Origin: Larix kaempferi
Lineage: Eukaryota > Streptophyta > Pinopsida > Pinales > Pinaceae
DNA: 64,000 nucleotides
Direction of reading: 5' to 3'
NCBI GenBank assembly: GCA_027924585.1
Contig: BSBM01000068.1
Span: forward strand, 12,745,501-12,809,500
The position numbers were made by a program, and so were the translations under genes. Under the pieces are notes generated by a model, which had not been told where the DNA came from, ran no database searches, and was given only the letters and a program-made list of their open reading frames with translations. Of this stretch, positions 20,135-33,016 are shown piece by piece (position 1 is the stretch's first letter; the number at the start of each line of letters is the position of its first letter).

Positions 20135-23100
20135 CTTGATAGATCCGGATTTGAGATGGATCTATGGTGGTGTAAGTGGTACACTTACAAACTTCCCATT
20201 AACTTCTCATACTCATTGCCAAACATTTTCCCTAGCATCAGGTTACAAATCTCATTAATGTTCTTTTCATAAAAGTGCTTAGAAGATATGTTCAAAATAT
20301 ATTTTGAATTTCTTCCAAGTGATATTTATGTGCTTGGTATTTTTTCCCTCTTTATGATGTTCCTTTCAGAAGAAATAATTTTCTATAATATTATATAGAA
20401 ATATCCTTGCCATGTTATTACTTTAAAAGAGTCATAGCTAGAAATATTTTCTCATTCCAAACAACTATGCTTTAACTTTGTGGCATCTCTTCATCTTTCC
20501 AAAAAATAGGAGTGGCTTAGCATTGTGGAACTCTCTCCAATCATAATTTTGTTAGGACCTCTCCCTTCAATGCTTATCTCTAAATGAGTGATTTATATTA
20601 AGGATTGATTATGCTCGTCTCTAAATGAGTAATTCATATCAAGGTATTGTTTAGATGTTAAAGTATCCACAACATAAAACTATGAGAAGGGAGGGTGATT
20701 AAAATGATAAGAAAACATTTTTATTTTTTAGTCGTTGTGATCTCTAACTAGGATTACTTAATGTGTTGCTTTTGTTTCCATCTTTGTAATTTATCATGTT
20801 TCTTTATTGTAATTGTCTTTATATCTCTATTAAGATTTGGAGTAGTCGATCATCGATTATGCTCTATTCAATTTAAGCTTTTATTAATCAATCATTATAT
20901 ATTTTGTAATTATAAATTTGGTCCTTAAAACTCCTCATGATCTATGATAATTCATTGCTCTATAAATTGATCCTTATTCCCTTTTTAACTCCATTTCAAT
21001 ATATATCTTATGTATATCTTCAAATATAGACATTTTCATGGAAGTTTTGACCATTTTTCTTGCTTGCTCATATCATTTCCAAAAACTATTTTGGAATAAT
21101 ATTGAAAAATCAATAGTGAATCCCTTAGGTATCTAACAATATAAATGTCTTCTCATTTAAAATAAATTTCCAACAATAAGATCACTAAAATTTATGACCA
21201 TAGCTACTTTATATGCCTTCCAAAAGTGATCAAAATAGTGATTTTGAACACCCTTATAGCGTCTCTAAATTGTTGTATAAGCCAATTTTTTTTCCATAGA
21301 AAAAGTTGCATTTTATTCTGAAAACAAAACACTTACATCATGTGCATATTGCACTCTTCTCCTGTTAATCCAACTTGTTTCATTATAACGTTTCACTTGA
21401 TGTTGGATTTGGGCAGGAGGAGTTGTGTGTTTATATTCTCCTTTAAAATGTGATTCCACAAGATACTTACACTGATATTAGTTGTCTACTAATTGTGTAC
21501 TTTGAAAGTAACTTAGTAACTCCTTATTTTTCACTACTTCAAGGGGTGAAAATGGGTCTAAATCTAGCCTAGAGAAATTAATTTTCAAATAATTGAATAA
21601 GCAAATCTACAACACATACATTTGTTTGGTACTAGTCTTGTTTTTTAAATAAGGATTTGATTACTTCTTGATAAATTGCTTTTTCCCAAGGGCTATTTGT
21701 CTATAAACCTACTTAAGTGGAAAATAATCTTTAAATTGTGAATATTGAGGAAGAGTATTTTAATGACATGGACAACTTATAAGAAGGGCATTCTAGTTAT
21801 ACTACTCTTGCTTACTTGAAACAAGTTTAAAGCTATAATTATGCTTACTTGAAACAAGTTTAGAGCTAAGATTTGTGATTGATCCAATGTTGATACTTTT
21901 GGGTTTACTAGACTTTTTGTTTTGAAGTTGTTCTTATCACTATGCGCATGAATGAATTTCCCATTAAGTGCTTATCCAACGTTCAGTACTTTTGAAGATA
22001 CTAAACATTTTTCTTTTAAAACTATCCTCCTCTTATCTCTTATCATTATTGTGTATAGATGACTTTCCCATTATGTGATGGATTCATTTTAAGTAATTTT
22101 GTTTCAAAAAATAATTAATTTAAATGTTTTTTTTATTTAATAAAAAACATTTATAGTGTTTTATGAAAAAAAACATATTATTTTATTAGTGTATATTATC
22201 TTATTAGTGTTTGAACAATTTATTATGGAGAATTTTTTAATATTGTTTTGTTTGATTTACTTGATAAAGAAAGTTTTAAGGATTTATAATTTTCTTAAAG
22301 TATATAGGAAAATTTTAGGATTCTTACTAATTCTTAAATGTTGAACCATAAAATATTTGGTGATATTTTTATAAAAATATTCAAATTTGTAAAGATTTTA
22401 TATAGTTTTTGGACAATTTTGGCAATGTTTAAAGTAAAAATAAATGATCTTATATTATAGAATTTGAGCGAATCATTTTAGAAGAAAATAGAAATTGATG
22501 AATCTTTTTTTAAGAAAAGACATATAAAATTAACCCTTAAACTAAATTTCACTTCTAAATTTTTCCATATTTCTACTTGCTTGTTGTATTGGGAAATAGC
22601 GTATTGAAAATTGAATTTTTTATGAGTAATTCACCCAAATTCTTAATTTTATTGACACAACTATTTTACTTGAATAAAAAAGAGTATATCAAGAATCGTT
22701 GGAATTAATTTTCTTAGACTTCTTAATAATATTCATTTTTATTGAAATTTCCAAATATTTTCCTCACTTAACTATTTTTCACTTGATAAAAAAAAGTGTA
22801 TGAGGAATCTTTGAAAATTGACTTTTCAAAAATTTTGATATGCAATTTTTTTCTTTTAGTATTTTCTTTTAGCAATTAACACTTTTTTGTTTAGTCAAGA
22901 AAGGATTATTAATTTTTGGGAACTACTTTTCTCTTTATATTATGCAATTTTGTAATTTTTATAATTACATTGATAGGTGTTTAGATATTATCTGAGATTT
23001 TGGACTTCTTTGAGTGGACCAACAAGATTAACCAGAGTGTAGCAAGTGTACAATCCAGATTAATTTCATAGTCGTCCTATCTTGTTATGCTTAAATGCAT

Positions 23101-25480
23101 CTTGATTAAGATTTAAATAAGCTTTAGTTAAGTGGTGGTTAACAAAAGGGATATGTTTATTAAATAGTATGTGTTTTATGTTTATGTTAATTAGTTTAAT
23201 GTTTATATTAATTCACGGCACTTAACTTGTGACTTATCGGTGTTCACCAACCACAAATTAAGTAGTTGTGCTAATATATTCAACTCTTAGTTCTCTTAGT
23301 TATTTTCACTGAATGGGAAAAAATGTATCATAACTCTTGCAAATTTCACTCATTTCTTGAAATATTCAACACTAATCAAAGTTGTATTGAAACTTTTTAG
23401 ATTTCATTTTATAAAACTTCTTAATATGCAATTTCTTATTTCCCATGTTCCATACGACCAAAATTTTTAAAACGCCTTAATTACTAAAAGTGGCTATGAC
23501 TGGGGGATTTGGATTTCTCATTAGATAAACTTACATTTACCAACTCATATCTACACATTTTCTATAGTTTCTTTGTATACATTTATCCCTATACTTTTAA
23601 AACACCTCTAAACCCAAGGAGATGTTCCGTAATTGCATTCTACGGGTCATGTGAGGCTTTTCAAAGCTTCTTAAGAGACCGTGGAAGACATTTTTTAGCT
23701 AGATAACATGAAATTTAATAGTTGACATCACTGACAAGGGAGCCCTCTTAAGGGAAAACATTGCTTTAATAAAATAAAATAATAAAAAAAACATATTTCC
23801 TATCTTAGCAGTTGTGATTGAATTTCATCCATAAGGTTTTGCTAGTGCTTAAACTAGGGTTCTTCTACCACTTTTTGATGTCCCAAAGCCCATTAATGGG
23901 GCATAATTATTTCTCTCCAATTTTTTAGCTTACTTATTTCCATATTGTTGGTTAGTAGAATGTTATATCTAAGACACAAAAAACCTATCATAAGTGAATC
24001 TAAACATAGATAAATTGTTGTCATGAGAGCATTCCTTAGCCAACGATAGGCATTCTATCTTAGATTTTATAGCTTGGTAAGGTGATGGCATGACAAGGGC
24101 TTATAGGGAAAATGCAAGCTCTCACTCATAAATTTTCCTAATAGATATACACACAAAAACCTTATAATCCTACTTATTTAACATGATGAGATCTATAAAA
24201 ACTATAAAATCAATGGAAAAGAAGTCTACAACAATTAACCACAATGTCTAGCTAACTTACTTTTTATAAAAATACCTCTTTACTTCCATACTCATTGAAA
24301 CAAAAATCTCGAATCTCTACAAACCTACTCACTAGTGTAATTCATTTCGATTGAACTTTACATGCCACAATTCTTTCCCTACTCTATCGTTTTTATTCCA
24401 TTTAAGGATAATCAATTTAGCATAAAATTCTAAAGCTTTGCGATGATTTCTTATTATCACTTAGATCTCATTATGTAAACATGACATGGTTGGCTGATCT
24501 CTTTAAATACATTCTCTTTAGTTCTCCATAGCAATATGAATGGTCGAATGAGCAACAAGCACCTAAATCAACCCTTAAATGATTTTCTATGATTTCTATC
24601 ATGATAGTGCCGCCTTTGTCTTTTCAAGGAATAAGTCCACTGAGAGCCACTTCTCATATCACAATCCCTCTCTCACCTCGATATTATCTTTACTTTTTGA
24701 GCTTACTTCATCATTGTTTCATCATTGTATCATGGAATAGTTTTCAACACGGAAAGTAAAAATATATTCCTAGGTATGATAATCATCATAGTCATGAGTG
24801 AGGCTTTGGCATGGAGCTCCCACCACAAAACTTTACATAGTCATACAACTTAGCTTAATATATAAGTTATTTATAATATGAAATGTCCTTACCACCGTAA
24901 TAAATATTTACACCATATTTCACCACGATCGATATAAAATAAATCAATGCTTAGAAGTGATATAATAAAATATTTTCAAAGATTAAAACATGGGGTTTTT
25001 TAAATAACCTTGATAAAATATTTCCATGGTTAAAACATGGGATCTTTTCAAAAACCACATTGGCATATTTAACTATTCAATTTTTATCATTATTTAAATA
25101 TAAAAAAACTATTTGATGGAGATGTTGACATACCTCGTAGTGGATAGATCGCCCATTCTTGAATTTTCAATACCCTTGACTTATGATTCCTTTTGGATGA
25201 GCCCCTCACTTAAATTTATAAATTTCTTATCTTGCAAGTCATCAAGTTGATGTTCCTTTTGTAGTTGATACAATAATGTGGTTGATACTAATATTATTGG
25301 TAATATTCATTTCATCTTTTTGAAGTTTGGAAATTAATAACATGTTTTTCACTTTATATGAGTAATAATAGTGGTTTCATTTATAGTAAGTCTTTAACTT
25401 AACTTAGGTTTTTGTTATATGTAATGTATTACAACATCCTAAAAAATTAGAATTAGTATTTCATTTTATATTTATAAATT
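20135..25480. other. Long AT-rich stretch without recognisable genes
   Basis: Both strands carry dense stops. Only minor local duplications are visible, for example ctctaaatgagt twice near 20580 and 20622, and gcttacttgaaacaag twice near 21808 and 21843. I see no LTR, transposase or RNA gene. Confidence 0.55.
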
Positions 25481-25495
25481 ATTTTATTTATAAAC

Positions 25496-25700
25496 TATAA
25501 TAATTTTGGTAATTTTATTTTTATCATATTTAAATTGATATTTTAAAGAATATGTATGGTGAGTTAATTTATTTTAAATATATAAAAAATGAAATATAAT
25601 AATTTTGGTACTTTTATTTTTATCATATTTAAATATAGAAATGATATTTTAAAAAATATATATTGTGAGTTAATTTATTTTAAATATATAAAAAATGATA
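25496..25700. repeat. ~105 bp direct repeat, two units
   Basis: The segment with 'ataattttggta.ttttatttttatcatatttaaat' through 'gtgagttaatttattttaaatatataaaaaatga' occurs twice in a row (about 25496-25592 and 25597-25700) with a short indel. No coding meaning seen. Confidence 0.75.
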
Positions 25701-26329
25701 GTGTTAGGAGATGAGAAACATCATTATCATTAAAATTGAGTGAATCATGAACAACAATTGATTGATAACTATTAAATATTTTTCCATTTGATATGATTTC
25801 AAAATAAAAAAAATTGATATGTTATATATATAATAACGAGTGATCCTTCACAACCTCAAGAGAAATTCATATTTATGATGCACAATTTATATAAACTCTT
25901 TCTCTACATAAATATGATAATTTGTTGATTTATCTATTATACACCATATTTTTCCTCGATTCATTTATTCAATTTTTCTTGTCTTTCCCCTAACTTCAAT
26001 CCCACTAGAAAACTAATTTGGGTTTGTCGGAGCTTTTATCATCAATTATTTATCTTCATCAATTAATGGAGATACATGATTTCGTTCTTCTATTGATGAA
26101 AATAATATGATTCATGTCGCACTTTCCATTTCCAAATAGAGTCTTATTGCAATGAAACCAATGAGAGGGGACGTGACCTTAGATTCATGTTCATACCAAT
26201 GTTTTTGTTTCACCCCTTGAAGATGGAACAATCGTATTTTTCATGATTATAGGTGTTGGTATCATTGAGGGGTTGTGTGGTTTCTCTTAGTATTAGTCCA
26301 CCTTCAAATCTTTCTACTATGAGTGCTTT

Positions 26330-26720
26330 GCCCTAATTTTATTTTTGCATATATGTAAAAATTTGGTCTTTGGACATGAAGCTTCCAGATGTCCATGGTC
26401 CAAGCATACTCTACATTGAAATACGATGTCCATATTCTACACAATGTATCCATCTTTGATCTCCACTCTCCAACAAAAATTGGTAAGAAAATCCTTTTTT
26501 GAGATAATCATAAATACTAATTGGAGTATAGGTGTTGAAAACCAAGTTACTAGTTTTTGGAGGTAAGGTAACAAACGTACCCAAACCATCACTAATGACT
26601 TGTAGTAGAGTTTGAAAATTCAAGAATTTAAAGGCCCAACGCCATGTATTATAACCCATATGAGGATCTTTGACAAAGATTTTGCATGCATGTTGAAGAT
26701 AGGGAACCATGGCTTCATAA
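26330..26720 (-). pseudogene. LINE ORF1-like fragment: DUF4283-type domain plus zinc knuckle
   Basis: The main frame reads W.WAFKFLNFQTLLQVISDGLGTFV, then VFNTYTPISIYD and GDQRWIHCVEY, the layout of the DUF4283/zf-CCHC_4 protein of plant LINEs (IGNALG.fv...aRicv.id...G.w.q.veYE). After a frame change the next residues are CRVCLDHGHLEASC, an intact C-x2-C-x4-H-x4-C knuckle. ORF1 proteins bind the element RNA. No reverse transcriptase is attached, so only this fragment survives. Confidence 0.6.
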
Positions 26721-27064
26721 AGAGGCCCATACCTTCCATGAACTAGGGCCCTATACCAACACCTTATGTTATGTAACTTGTCTCAATGATGAACTCTAGG
26801 ATGATGAAACCTTACACAAATAGATGGTAAGCATTATATCTTCAAAATTTGATCTCCAAACCCCCTCTATCCAAGCTTGGATCCTTATCAATGAAGGATA
26901 TATACCATTAAACCTAAGAATAAAGGCATGTGCTAGAGAATACACCTCCTTCTTAGTGACCAATGCTCAATCAATCTTCAAGACTAGCACAAAGACTACC
27001 TTCTCCACCAAAAAAAATAGGATAGAGTCCTTCTTTGACACTCATGATGAGAAGCTATGAAATT

Positions 27065-27196
27065 TGGGCCTAAAATATGATTTTTTTTGTAAGAAAGTAC
27101 CCACGAGGATTTGAACTTGTGACCTTTCATTTAAAACTTCTCACCTTATTTACTCATTACCAATTTCTCTACCCCACATGGGCTTTGAAATATGAT
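27065..27196 (-). mobile_element. tRNA-derived SINE candidate
   Basis: On the minus strand an agttcaaatcc word fits the RNA polymerase III B box (RGTTCRANTCC) at about 27105-27115. An A-box-like tagagaaattgg lies ~55 bp upstream, and the sequence ends in ...ttcttac plus eight A. An imperfect 17-18 bp repeat (tgggcctaaaatatgat / tgggctttgaaatatgat) flanks the ~97 bp body on both sides (27065-27081 and 27179-27196). The body is short for a SINE and the A box is weak, so this stays a candidate. Confidence 0.45.
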
Positions 27197-27984
27197 GTTG
27201 TTACCAAACATTGATGGCAAGAATTGATTTTGATGTCAATATTTTTTAGAAGTTGCTGACTCAATTACAATGTTTTTTCTTTTTTTCCCTAATAAATGTC
27301 AGAAGTACAAAAATGTTCCTAGGCATTTGTTAAAAGTCTGACATTTTTTTAGGTAAACCTAATGACTATTAACAACCTTGACATAGTAAATATGTTTGAA
27401 ACTATCAACTTTGACTGTGTGAGAATATCATCGATGTTTTGACATATTTGTAAATTCTATATATTTAAACACAATATATATGGTGATGATTATGTGATAT
27501 TTGTGATGGTTGTAATAAATTGTTTTGTCATTTTTTCAATGTTTGAAACACATTTTTCTTTCTTCTTTCATCCTCCATTTTTTATTTACATAGTTTGGAT
27601 TCTACATAATCCAAATTCTTTAAGGTAAACAAATTTGCAAAAATCTATATGTATGGAATTCTAAGTATATCTTATATTTCACTAACATTGTTTCAATGGA
27701 TTGGTCATAATATATAACATTGTTAAATGATGAGGAAAATTTGAGGAACATTGTTGAGTCAACACATAAATATGATGATGGTAAATGTTATTTCCCTTGC
27801 AAAAAAATGCAAGGGCTTGCAAAAGAGAAGAGTTGTGATTTTGGGCATTCTGAAGGGGAGAGTGAGCATTGCTGATTAGTGATTTACTCATTATATGTTT
27901 TTATTATAAATAGTAAAAAAATATATAATTTTAATATTTGATATGTATACTAAAATTATTTGATAGTTTGTTTTTGCAAAGACA

Positions 27985-28325
27985 AAGCATCCTAGGCTTG
28001 AATTACATATGGATGTTCCAATTGTAGTAAAAATATTGGTGAATAAGTTGGTGGAGATGGAGCGAATGGAGATGAAGTTAATCTTATGGAAGAAAATGAT
28101 ATTGATGTAATTGAGAATGATAGATTAAATAGATTGATCCATGCTAAATTTTCTCTATTGGATGATAACTTTGATTATATTCATGATATACATCTAATTG
28201 ATAAGGTGCATCAAATCCATATATGAAGGCTTGTGGGAAAAACGTCTCTCTCTTATATTTTTGTTGATGAACATGAAGGTAATGAATGGTTTTTCAAACA
28301 CATCTCTCAGACAATTATTATTGCA
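27985..28325 (+). pseudogene. CACTA (En/Spm) TNP2-like transposase N-terminal fragment
   Basis: One frame gives DVIENDRLNRLIHAKFSLLD; after a frame change near 28225 the next block is EGLWEKRLSLIFLLMNMKVM followed by NGFSNTSL. The second block matches the region of plant TNP2 proteins that reads like EGs..tsLs..LLLmNLKVMNG.SNts.t. It is very degenerate and isolated. It cannot be tied to the CACTA-like end at 3383. Confidence 0.4.
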
Positions 28326-29325
28326 TGCAATATAATTATTCATACATGAATAAATTTTATTTTCTATTTTTAGTGTAAATTCTATAAATGATGCAATATT
28401 GATAAATATTCATTACAATAATTTTTTTTGTTTATGTTCTAGATTGTCATGACCCAAGGGGGGCATATATGGGGATAAATGTATTTTATATGACCTCAAA
28501 AAGGGCATATATGAAGTGGAATGTATATGTAATGAAGTAATTGTATATCTAGTAGTGGTCAACCTAATGAAGGGCTCACATGTGCAATGATTGAATAGGC
28601 ATATATAGAGCTCATGTAGTTATTGTTGAAGGGAATGTATGAATTTGATATATGAATGTATTATAGTATTTGGAGGAGGTTATCTAATTATTTAAGAAGA
28701 TATTGTGTAAATCATCTCCCTTGTCTACTTTGGAGTTGTGCTCAATGTTCACATTTGATGTGCATGGTGTATACTTTGGTATATTATGTTATCTTAAGTA
28801 TTTGTTTCATAACATTTGGTATAATAGCATATGATCCTTGGCTTGGCTTATTAAAAATGAGTTATTTTTTCATTTTTTCTATAATATTTTTTGGGGACAT
28901 ATCAGATAGTGAAATTTTTGGAGTATTGAGGATACATATAAAAGTACTTGTAAAATTTTTGGATTGTGGTTCTTTATAAATTTGAAGATATGGTTTGCGT
29001 AATTTATGTTTTTTTACTAATCCAAAAACTAGACTTCCCAAATAGGTGTGAATCTAGATAAAACTATCATATATGAAGCTTGCAAGATCCAAATTGAGTG
29101 CTACTAGCTACATTGGATAGGAGATGGAACATAGTATTTTAAGGTAAACATTTATAATCCTTTTTGAAAAAATTTGACACGTGGTAAGTCGTACAAGGTC
29201 GCTCACTTGAAAGGGATGAAATCAAAATGCTCTAGGAAAGTTACATAACTTTCTATGAAAGACATATGAATAGTTATTCAATGACTAGTTTCAATTTATG
29301 GTTGGATAAACGGATCACTTAAAGC

Positions 29326-29535
29326 AAGAATATCTAAAACTATGAGATTTATAATTTTAGATATGCCAACAATTATTTCAACCTCTAGTGTGCAGTAAGA
29401 GGTGATCCAAATGTTCTTCCAAAACCCAAGAATATCTAAAACTGTTAGTTTCGTAATTTTAGATATGTCAACCATTATTTCAACCTCTAATGTGTAGTAA
29501 GAGGTGATCTAGATGTTCTTTCAATACCCTTAAAA
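29326..29535. repeat. 102 bp tandem duplication
   Basis: The unit starting aagaatatctaaaact and containing attttagatatg and aacctcta.tgtg.agtaagaggtgat occurs at 29326 and 29428. The copies are ~90 % alike by eye. No gene recognised in or around it. Confidence 0.8.
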
Positions 29536-29539
29536 CATC

Positions 29540-29888
29540 GAAAATAGATTTCAATTTGATTTGGATCCACCTCAAGTTGTTGTGACTTGATAAAAAAAGC
29601 AAGTGGTGTTATTCAAATCTATAAATGAATACAATTGCATTTAATCTCAACAATTATCCTCTATCTACGATTGATTCCATTCCTTTAATATTAATTGCAA
29701 CAAAGATGATTGCTTAGTTAAAATTTATTGGAAATATGTATATAAGTTTTATATATATCTTTCCACTATAGGATAGAAATTAATATTTTATTTTTTCCAT
29801 GGGAGCGTTTCCCTCTTCAACCCTTCATGCACATGCAAATAACACATGGGTATAATCATGTACCGCTATATAGTATAATATCATAGAT
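29540..29888. other. AT-rich spacer
   Basis: Nothing recognisable; it ends where base composition changes sharply to GC-rich. Confidence 0.5.
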
Positions 29889-30868
29889 CTGGTCGGATGC
29901 AGGTGTTGGGACAGGCTTGGACACACGTGAACCCTGTCACAAGACACCTAAACACATGGATCGACTCTATGGTGCAGACAAGGAGGATGATTCGAGGAGG
30001 TGGCAGCCTCAAGGCCTGGCTCATTAAAACCCTCGTTGGAGATGTCCCCTCAACCTGGAGGGCCTCGGCTTCAGTGTACCACCTCTAGGTGGTTCCCTCG
30101 TACAGATTTAAGGAGCGCAGGAATCCATCATACCAACTCACTGATAATCATGTAGCTCTAGCCCAAGCATGTCATTTCAAAGCTCTACATCCTCTACAGG
30201 CCTGCGAATTGGTATCCGCCTGCCCTCAGGTTCCTATTGTTCGTAGCCATCCAATTGCTTGCTCCCCTCGTGAGCTAGCTTTTGCTACACACAGGAATCC
30301 TCCAGCCAGTGTTTCCTGTTAGCTCTTGGGATCCCTCTATCTGGTCTTTTGATATGGGTCGGCCGAAAGGTTCCAGGTGGGGAGGAAAGAGAAGAGACAC
30401 CCAGAAAGAAGTAGAAGACATGGAGAAAGGGTATGGGGAGGAGGTCATTGTCCCAGTTCGTGTGCTAATTGACAATTGGGAAGCCAAACTTATGGTGGAC
30501 CACCTATCCACTAGGAGCCTTGGTAAGCAAATTGAGCCTTATTGGCTCATTAAGAATATGCTCTGAATTCTGATGGAGGACATGCTATCCAACTGGTATA
30601 CTACCAGAAACATCACCCGGACCTTGAAGGCCACCATGCCTACCAGGAAACTATACTGGGAAGTCTGGAGGGAACCTTCAATTGGCAGTCGTACGCTCCA
30701 AGCAAACACCCTCTGCACATCAACATTGCAAGGGATGGGCACAGGGACCTCTCCACCGTTGTTGGTGGGTTTGTGCATGAAGTTGAGGGACCCTTTAGAT
30801 GCAATTCTGCACCTAAATATGCTTGTTTTTCACCACTCTCTACAGCATGACATACATGACCATTATTG
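29889..30868 (+). other. GC-rich island with overlapping open frames, unassigned
   Basis: Composition rises sharply against the AT-rich surroundings. Plus-strand open stretches lie at 29897-30088, 30089-30322 and 30282-30566. Two overlapping ones then run at 30554-30850 (98 codons without ATG) and 30573-30869. The 30554 frame has the most protein-like look, with pieces such as YQKHHPDLEGHHAYQETILG and GGFVHEVEGPFRCNSAPKY, and may continue the 30282 frame (WSFDMGRPKGSRWGGKRR...) after a small shift. I do not recognise the family. It may be a captured gene piece, an old retroelement gene, or DNA moved in from elsewhere. High GC alone lengthens open frames, so coding status is unproven. Confidence 0.35.
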
Positions 30869-30869
30869 A

Positions 30870-31550
30870 TGAAATTTTAGGCATAGATAGAACTTTTTAT
30901 GCAGATTCCAAATATGTAATTTTAAAAAAAATATTGACATTTTATATTTATTTCCTAATTTTCTTGTTTCATCACTCCGTTGGTCAAAAAACATATTGTT
31001 AGTGTTTATTCCATAAATTTTTCATTTCACAACCATTTTAAAAAAACATTGTATGCTGCACTAGAAGACACCGACCTCTACATGCTATAAAAAATCCAAG
31101 TCAAAATAAGTGCATTAAGACCTTCAAAGGCTGCACCCACATTTGACATATCACTCTCGAGGTTTGATCACTTACATAATTAAAAAAAAATTAAAAATTA
31201 AACATTTAGTTTTTTAAAAATAGCGCTGCACTAGTGCTACGGGATCTATACATGTACACCAATTTTTGTATCTCAAAACTGTCATTTAGGCATTGAAAGG
31301 ATGCACCCACAAAAACATATACCTTATCATTTACCAAAAAAATAAAAAGTGATTGTTAGAAAACATGAAATTTGACATAGTTATGTAAATTTTCAATAAT
31401 TAAAACTTATATATTCGGAAACATGACTCAATTTCCTACATTTCATATTTTTACTAGATGCAAGATATCTTGTGCAAGAATGTCAAAAAAACCAAGTAAG
31501 TTGAGGGATTCCTGATTTTTCATTTTTTTATTGCATCTAAAGGGCCAAAA
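30870..31550. other. AT-rich region with a diverged ~170 bp direct repeat
   Basis: Blocks around 31055-31145 and 31228-31310 share the order 'gctgcactag...catg.a.a.caa...ttgaaagg.tgcacccaca'. No gene seen. Confidence 0.4.
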
Positions 31551-31559
31551 GTGACCCTC

Positions 31560-32129
31560 ATTAGCTTGCACATGCCCTGGTGCAAGTGAGCCTGTTCTAA
31601 GTGAGCCTATCCAAGGGTAAGGAACCATTGACCTTCCCCATTCCCACCACCTTAGGCACTGTTCCGTCCAAGCGAGTCCGCAGCGATCAAGTGTTCACTG
31701 CGTTTAGAAAGACTACGCCTCTGCCCATCAAACTACACGAGAAAGACTCGATCATGGAGGAGTATCCTCCATGTCCCATCCTCGAAGTGAACTCCCCTGG
31801 CACTTAGACACTCGAAGAAAATGCACCTACAAATGCACACAACTAAGAAGGCTCTGGTCACTCCTTGTGTTTTCCAGCTTTTCTTTCTAAATCTGTTTAA
31901 CAATTTATTGTCTTACAATATAATAGGTTTCTATAGACAGTGTTGTCTTATAGAAACACCCTGGACTTATTACTCAGGGCATGGTTTATGTAATTTTGAA
32001 CATCACTTTTTTTATCCCTTCGAGTTTTTGGGTAGGTGGCTACATTCTCTTAGGAAACCGCGGATTGTAATATCTCATGTATTCTGGACCTTTTCTTATT
32101 AATAGAATTTTGCAGCTTTACAAAAAAAT
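31560..32129 (+). mobile_element. LINE-like 3' end with poly(A)
   Basis: The sequence ends tgtaatatctcatgtattc...ggaccttttcttattaatag...gcagcttta followed by seven A (32122-32128). This is the usual form of plant LINE 3' untranslated regions ('...ggaccttttcttattaataaaattt'). Upstream, a GC-rich stretch (31590-31820) has a 68-codon open frame that I cannot assign. The 5' limit of the element is not visible and no target duplication was identified. Confidence 0.5.
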
Positions 32130-32227
32130 ATCAGAGATATGGATATTGACATCACCTCCTCATAATCATCCGAGTGGATCTTGCTTATAAAATGGGCCCT
32201 ACAAGCCAATATCTCTGATTTTTTTTC
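32122..32227. repeat. Imperfect inverted repeat at the LINE-like tail
   Basis: aaaaaaatatcagagatatgg (part of 32122-32142) and ccaatatctctgatttttttt (32206-32227) are near reverse complements, with ~63 bp between. It may be a small foldback element or an accidental structure. Confidence 0.45.
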
Positions 32228-32462
32228 CTAGAGAGTACCAGGATAGATGACAAATCATATAATTATCCATTCTAGATCAAAAATTATATGAACCTTATAA
32301 GATCATCTAGCACATTGGAAATTTTCCCACAAATTGTCTCTTCAAACCCATTCAAAGATTCATCTAATCTTCCATGTGTCTTGTCTAAAGAAGGAACTAG
32401 GATTTAATTGTAGGGTGAAAGCTAGCCTACTAGAACTTGATGAAGAAGGGTCCATTTGGATC

Positions 32463-32580
32463 CAACCTTAAGGAATATTGGCTACCAAAGAGCACTAATT
32501 TCACCAATGCACAATCTAAGGAGTATTGGATACAAAAGACCACTAGTTTAGCCAATGCACAATCTAAGAAGCATTGATTG
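32463..32580. repeat. 48 bp tandem repeat before a putative LTR
   Basis: Three units resembling 'caatctaaggagtattgga' followed by 'accactagtttagccaatgca' start near 32463, 32509 and 32557 (last one partial). They lie just upstream of the polypurine tract and LTR at 32691. Confidence 0.7.
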
Positions 32581-32690
32581 CGTGAAAATATATGTAGCCA
32601 GAAGATACCACTTGGGAACCAACAAAAATACTGCAACACCTTCCCCACATCCATCTTTAGGTACAATGGTTTTTTTGAAAGGGGAGGGCA

Positions 32691-33016
32691 TGTTAGGGTC
32701 CTACCCTAAAATACCATATTTTAAGGTACTTGGGATTTAGTTGATTAATGTGTGTGACCATCTTCTTTGAATAAGGTTCATCACATAATTAGTGGATAGT
32801 TACTTAATGTAAAAGGGCCATCTTTATCAAATAAGGCACACTAGGTAGTTGGTACTCATTATTGATAGGAGAACAAGTAGTTAGACTTTTGTATATTTAA
32901 TTAGCTATGAGGATATGGAATTTTTTTGTCAAGTATTGTTCTAATTTGGAGCTCTTCTCAATGAAAGGTCACCCAACCTTAAAAGGCAAATGAACATTGT
33001 TTTGTTTCTTCTAACA
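32691..33016 (+). repeat. Putative copia-type LTR (326 bp)
   Basis: aaaggggagggca directly before tgttag (32691) looks like a polypurine tract plus LTR start. A candidate end, ttctaaca, is at 33009-33016, so the ends would be TGTTAG...CTAACA. No second LTR, coding region or target duplication was found; probably the 3' remnant of an element whose body has been lost. Confidence 0.45.

Noticed and set aside
27082-27178. A tRNA gene
   Set aside because: Only B-box and a weak A box match; no cloverleaf with a plausible anticodon stem, and an A-rich tail with flanking repeats follows.
28656-28979. 107-codon hydrophobic plus-strand open frame
   Set aside because: AT-rich sequence often yields Phe/Ile/Leu-rich frames; no family resemblance and no signs of a gene around it.
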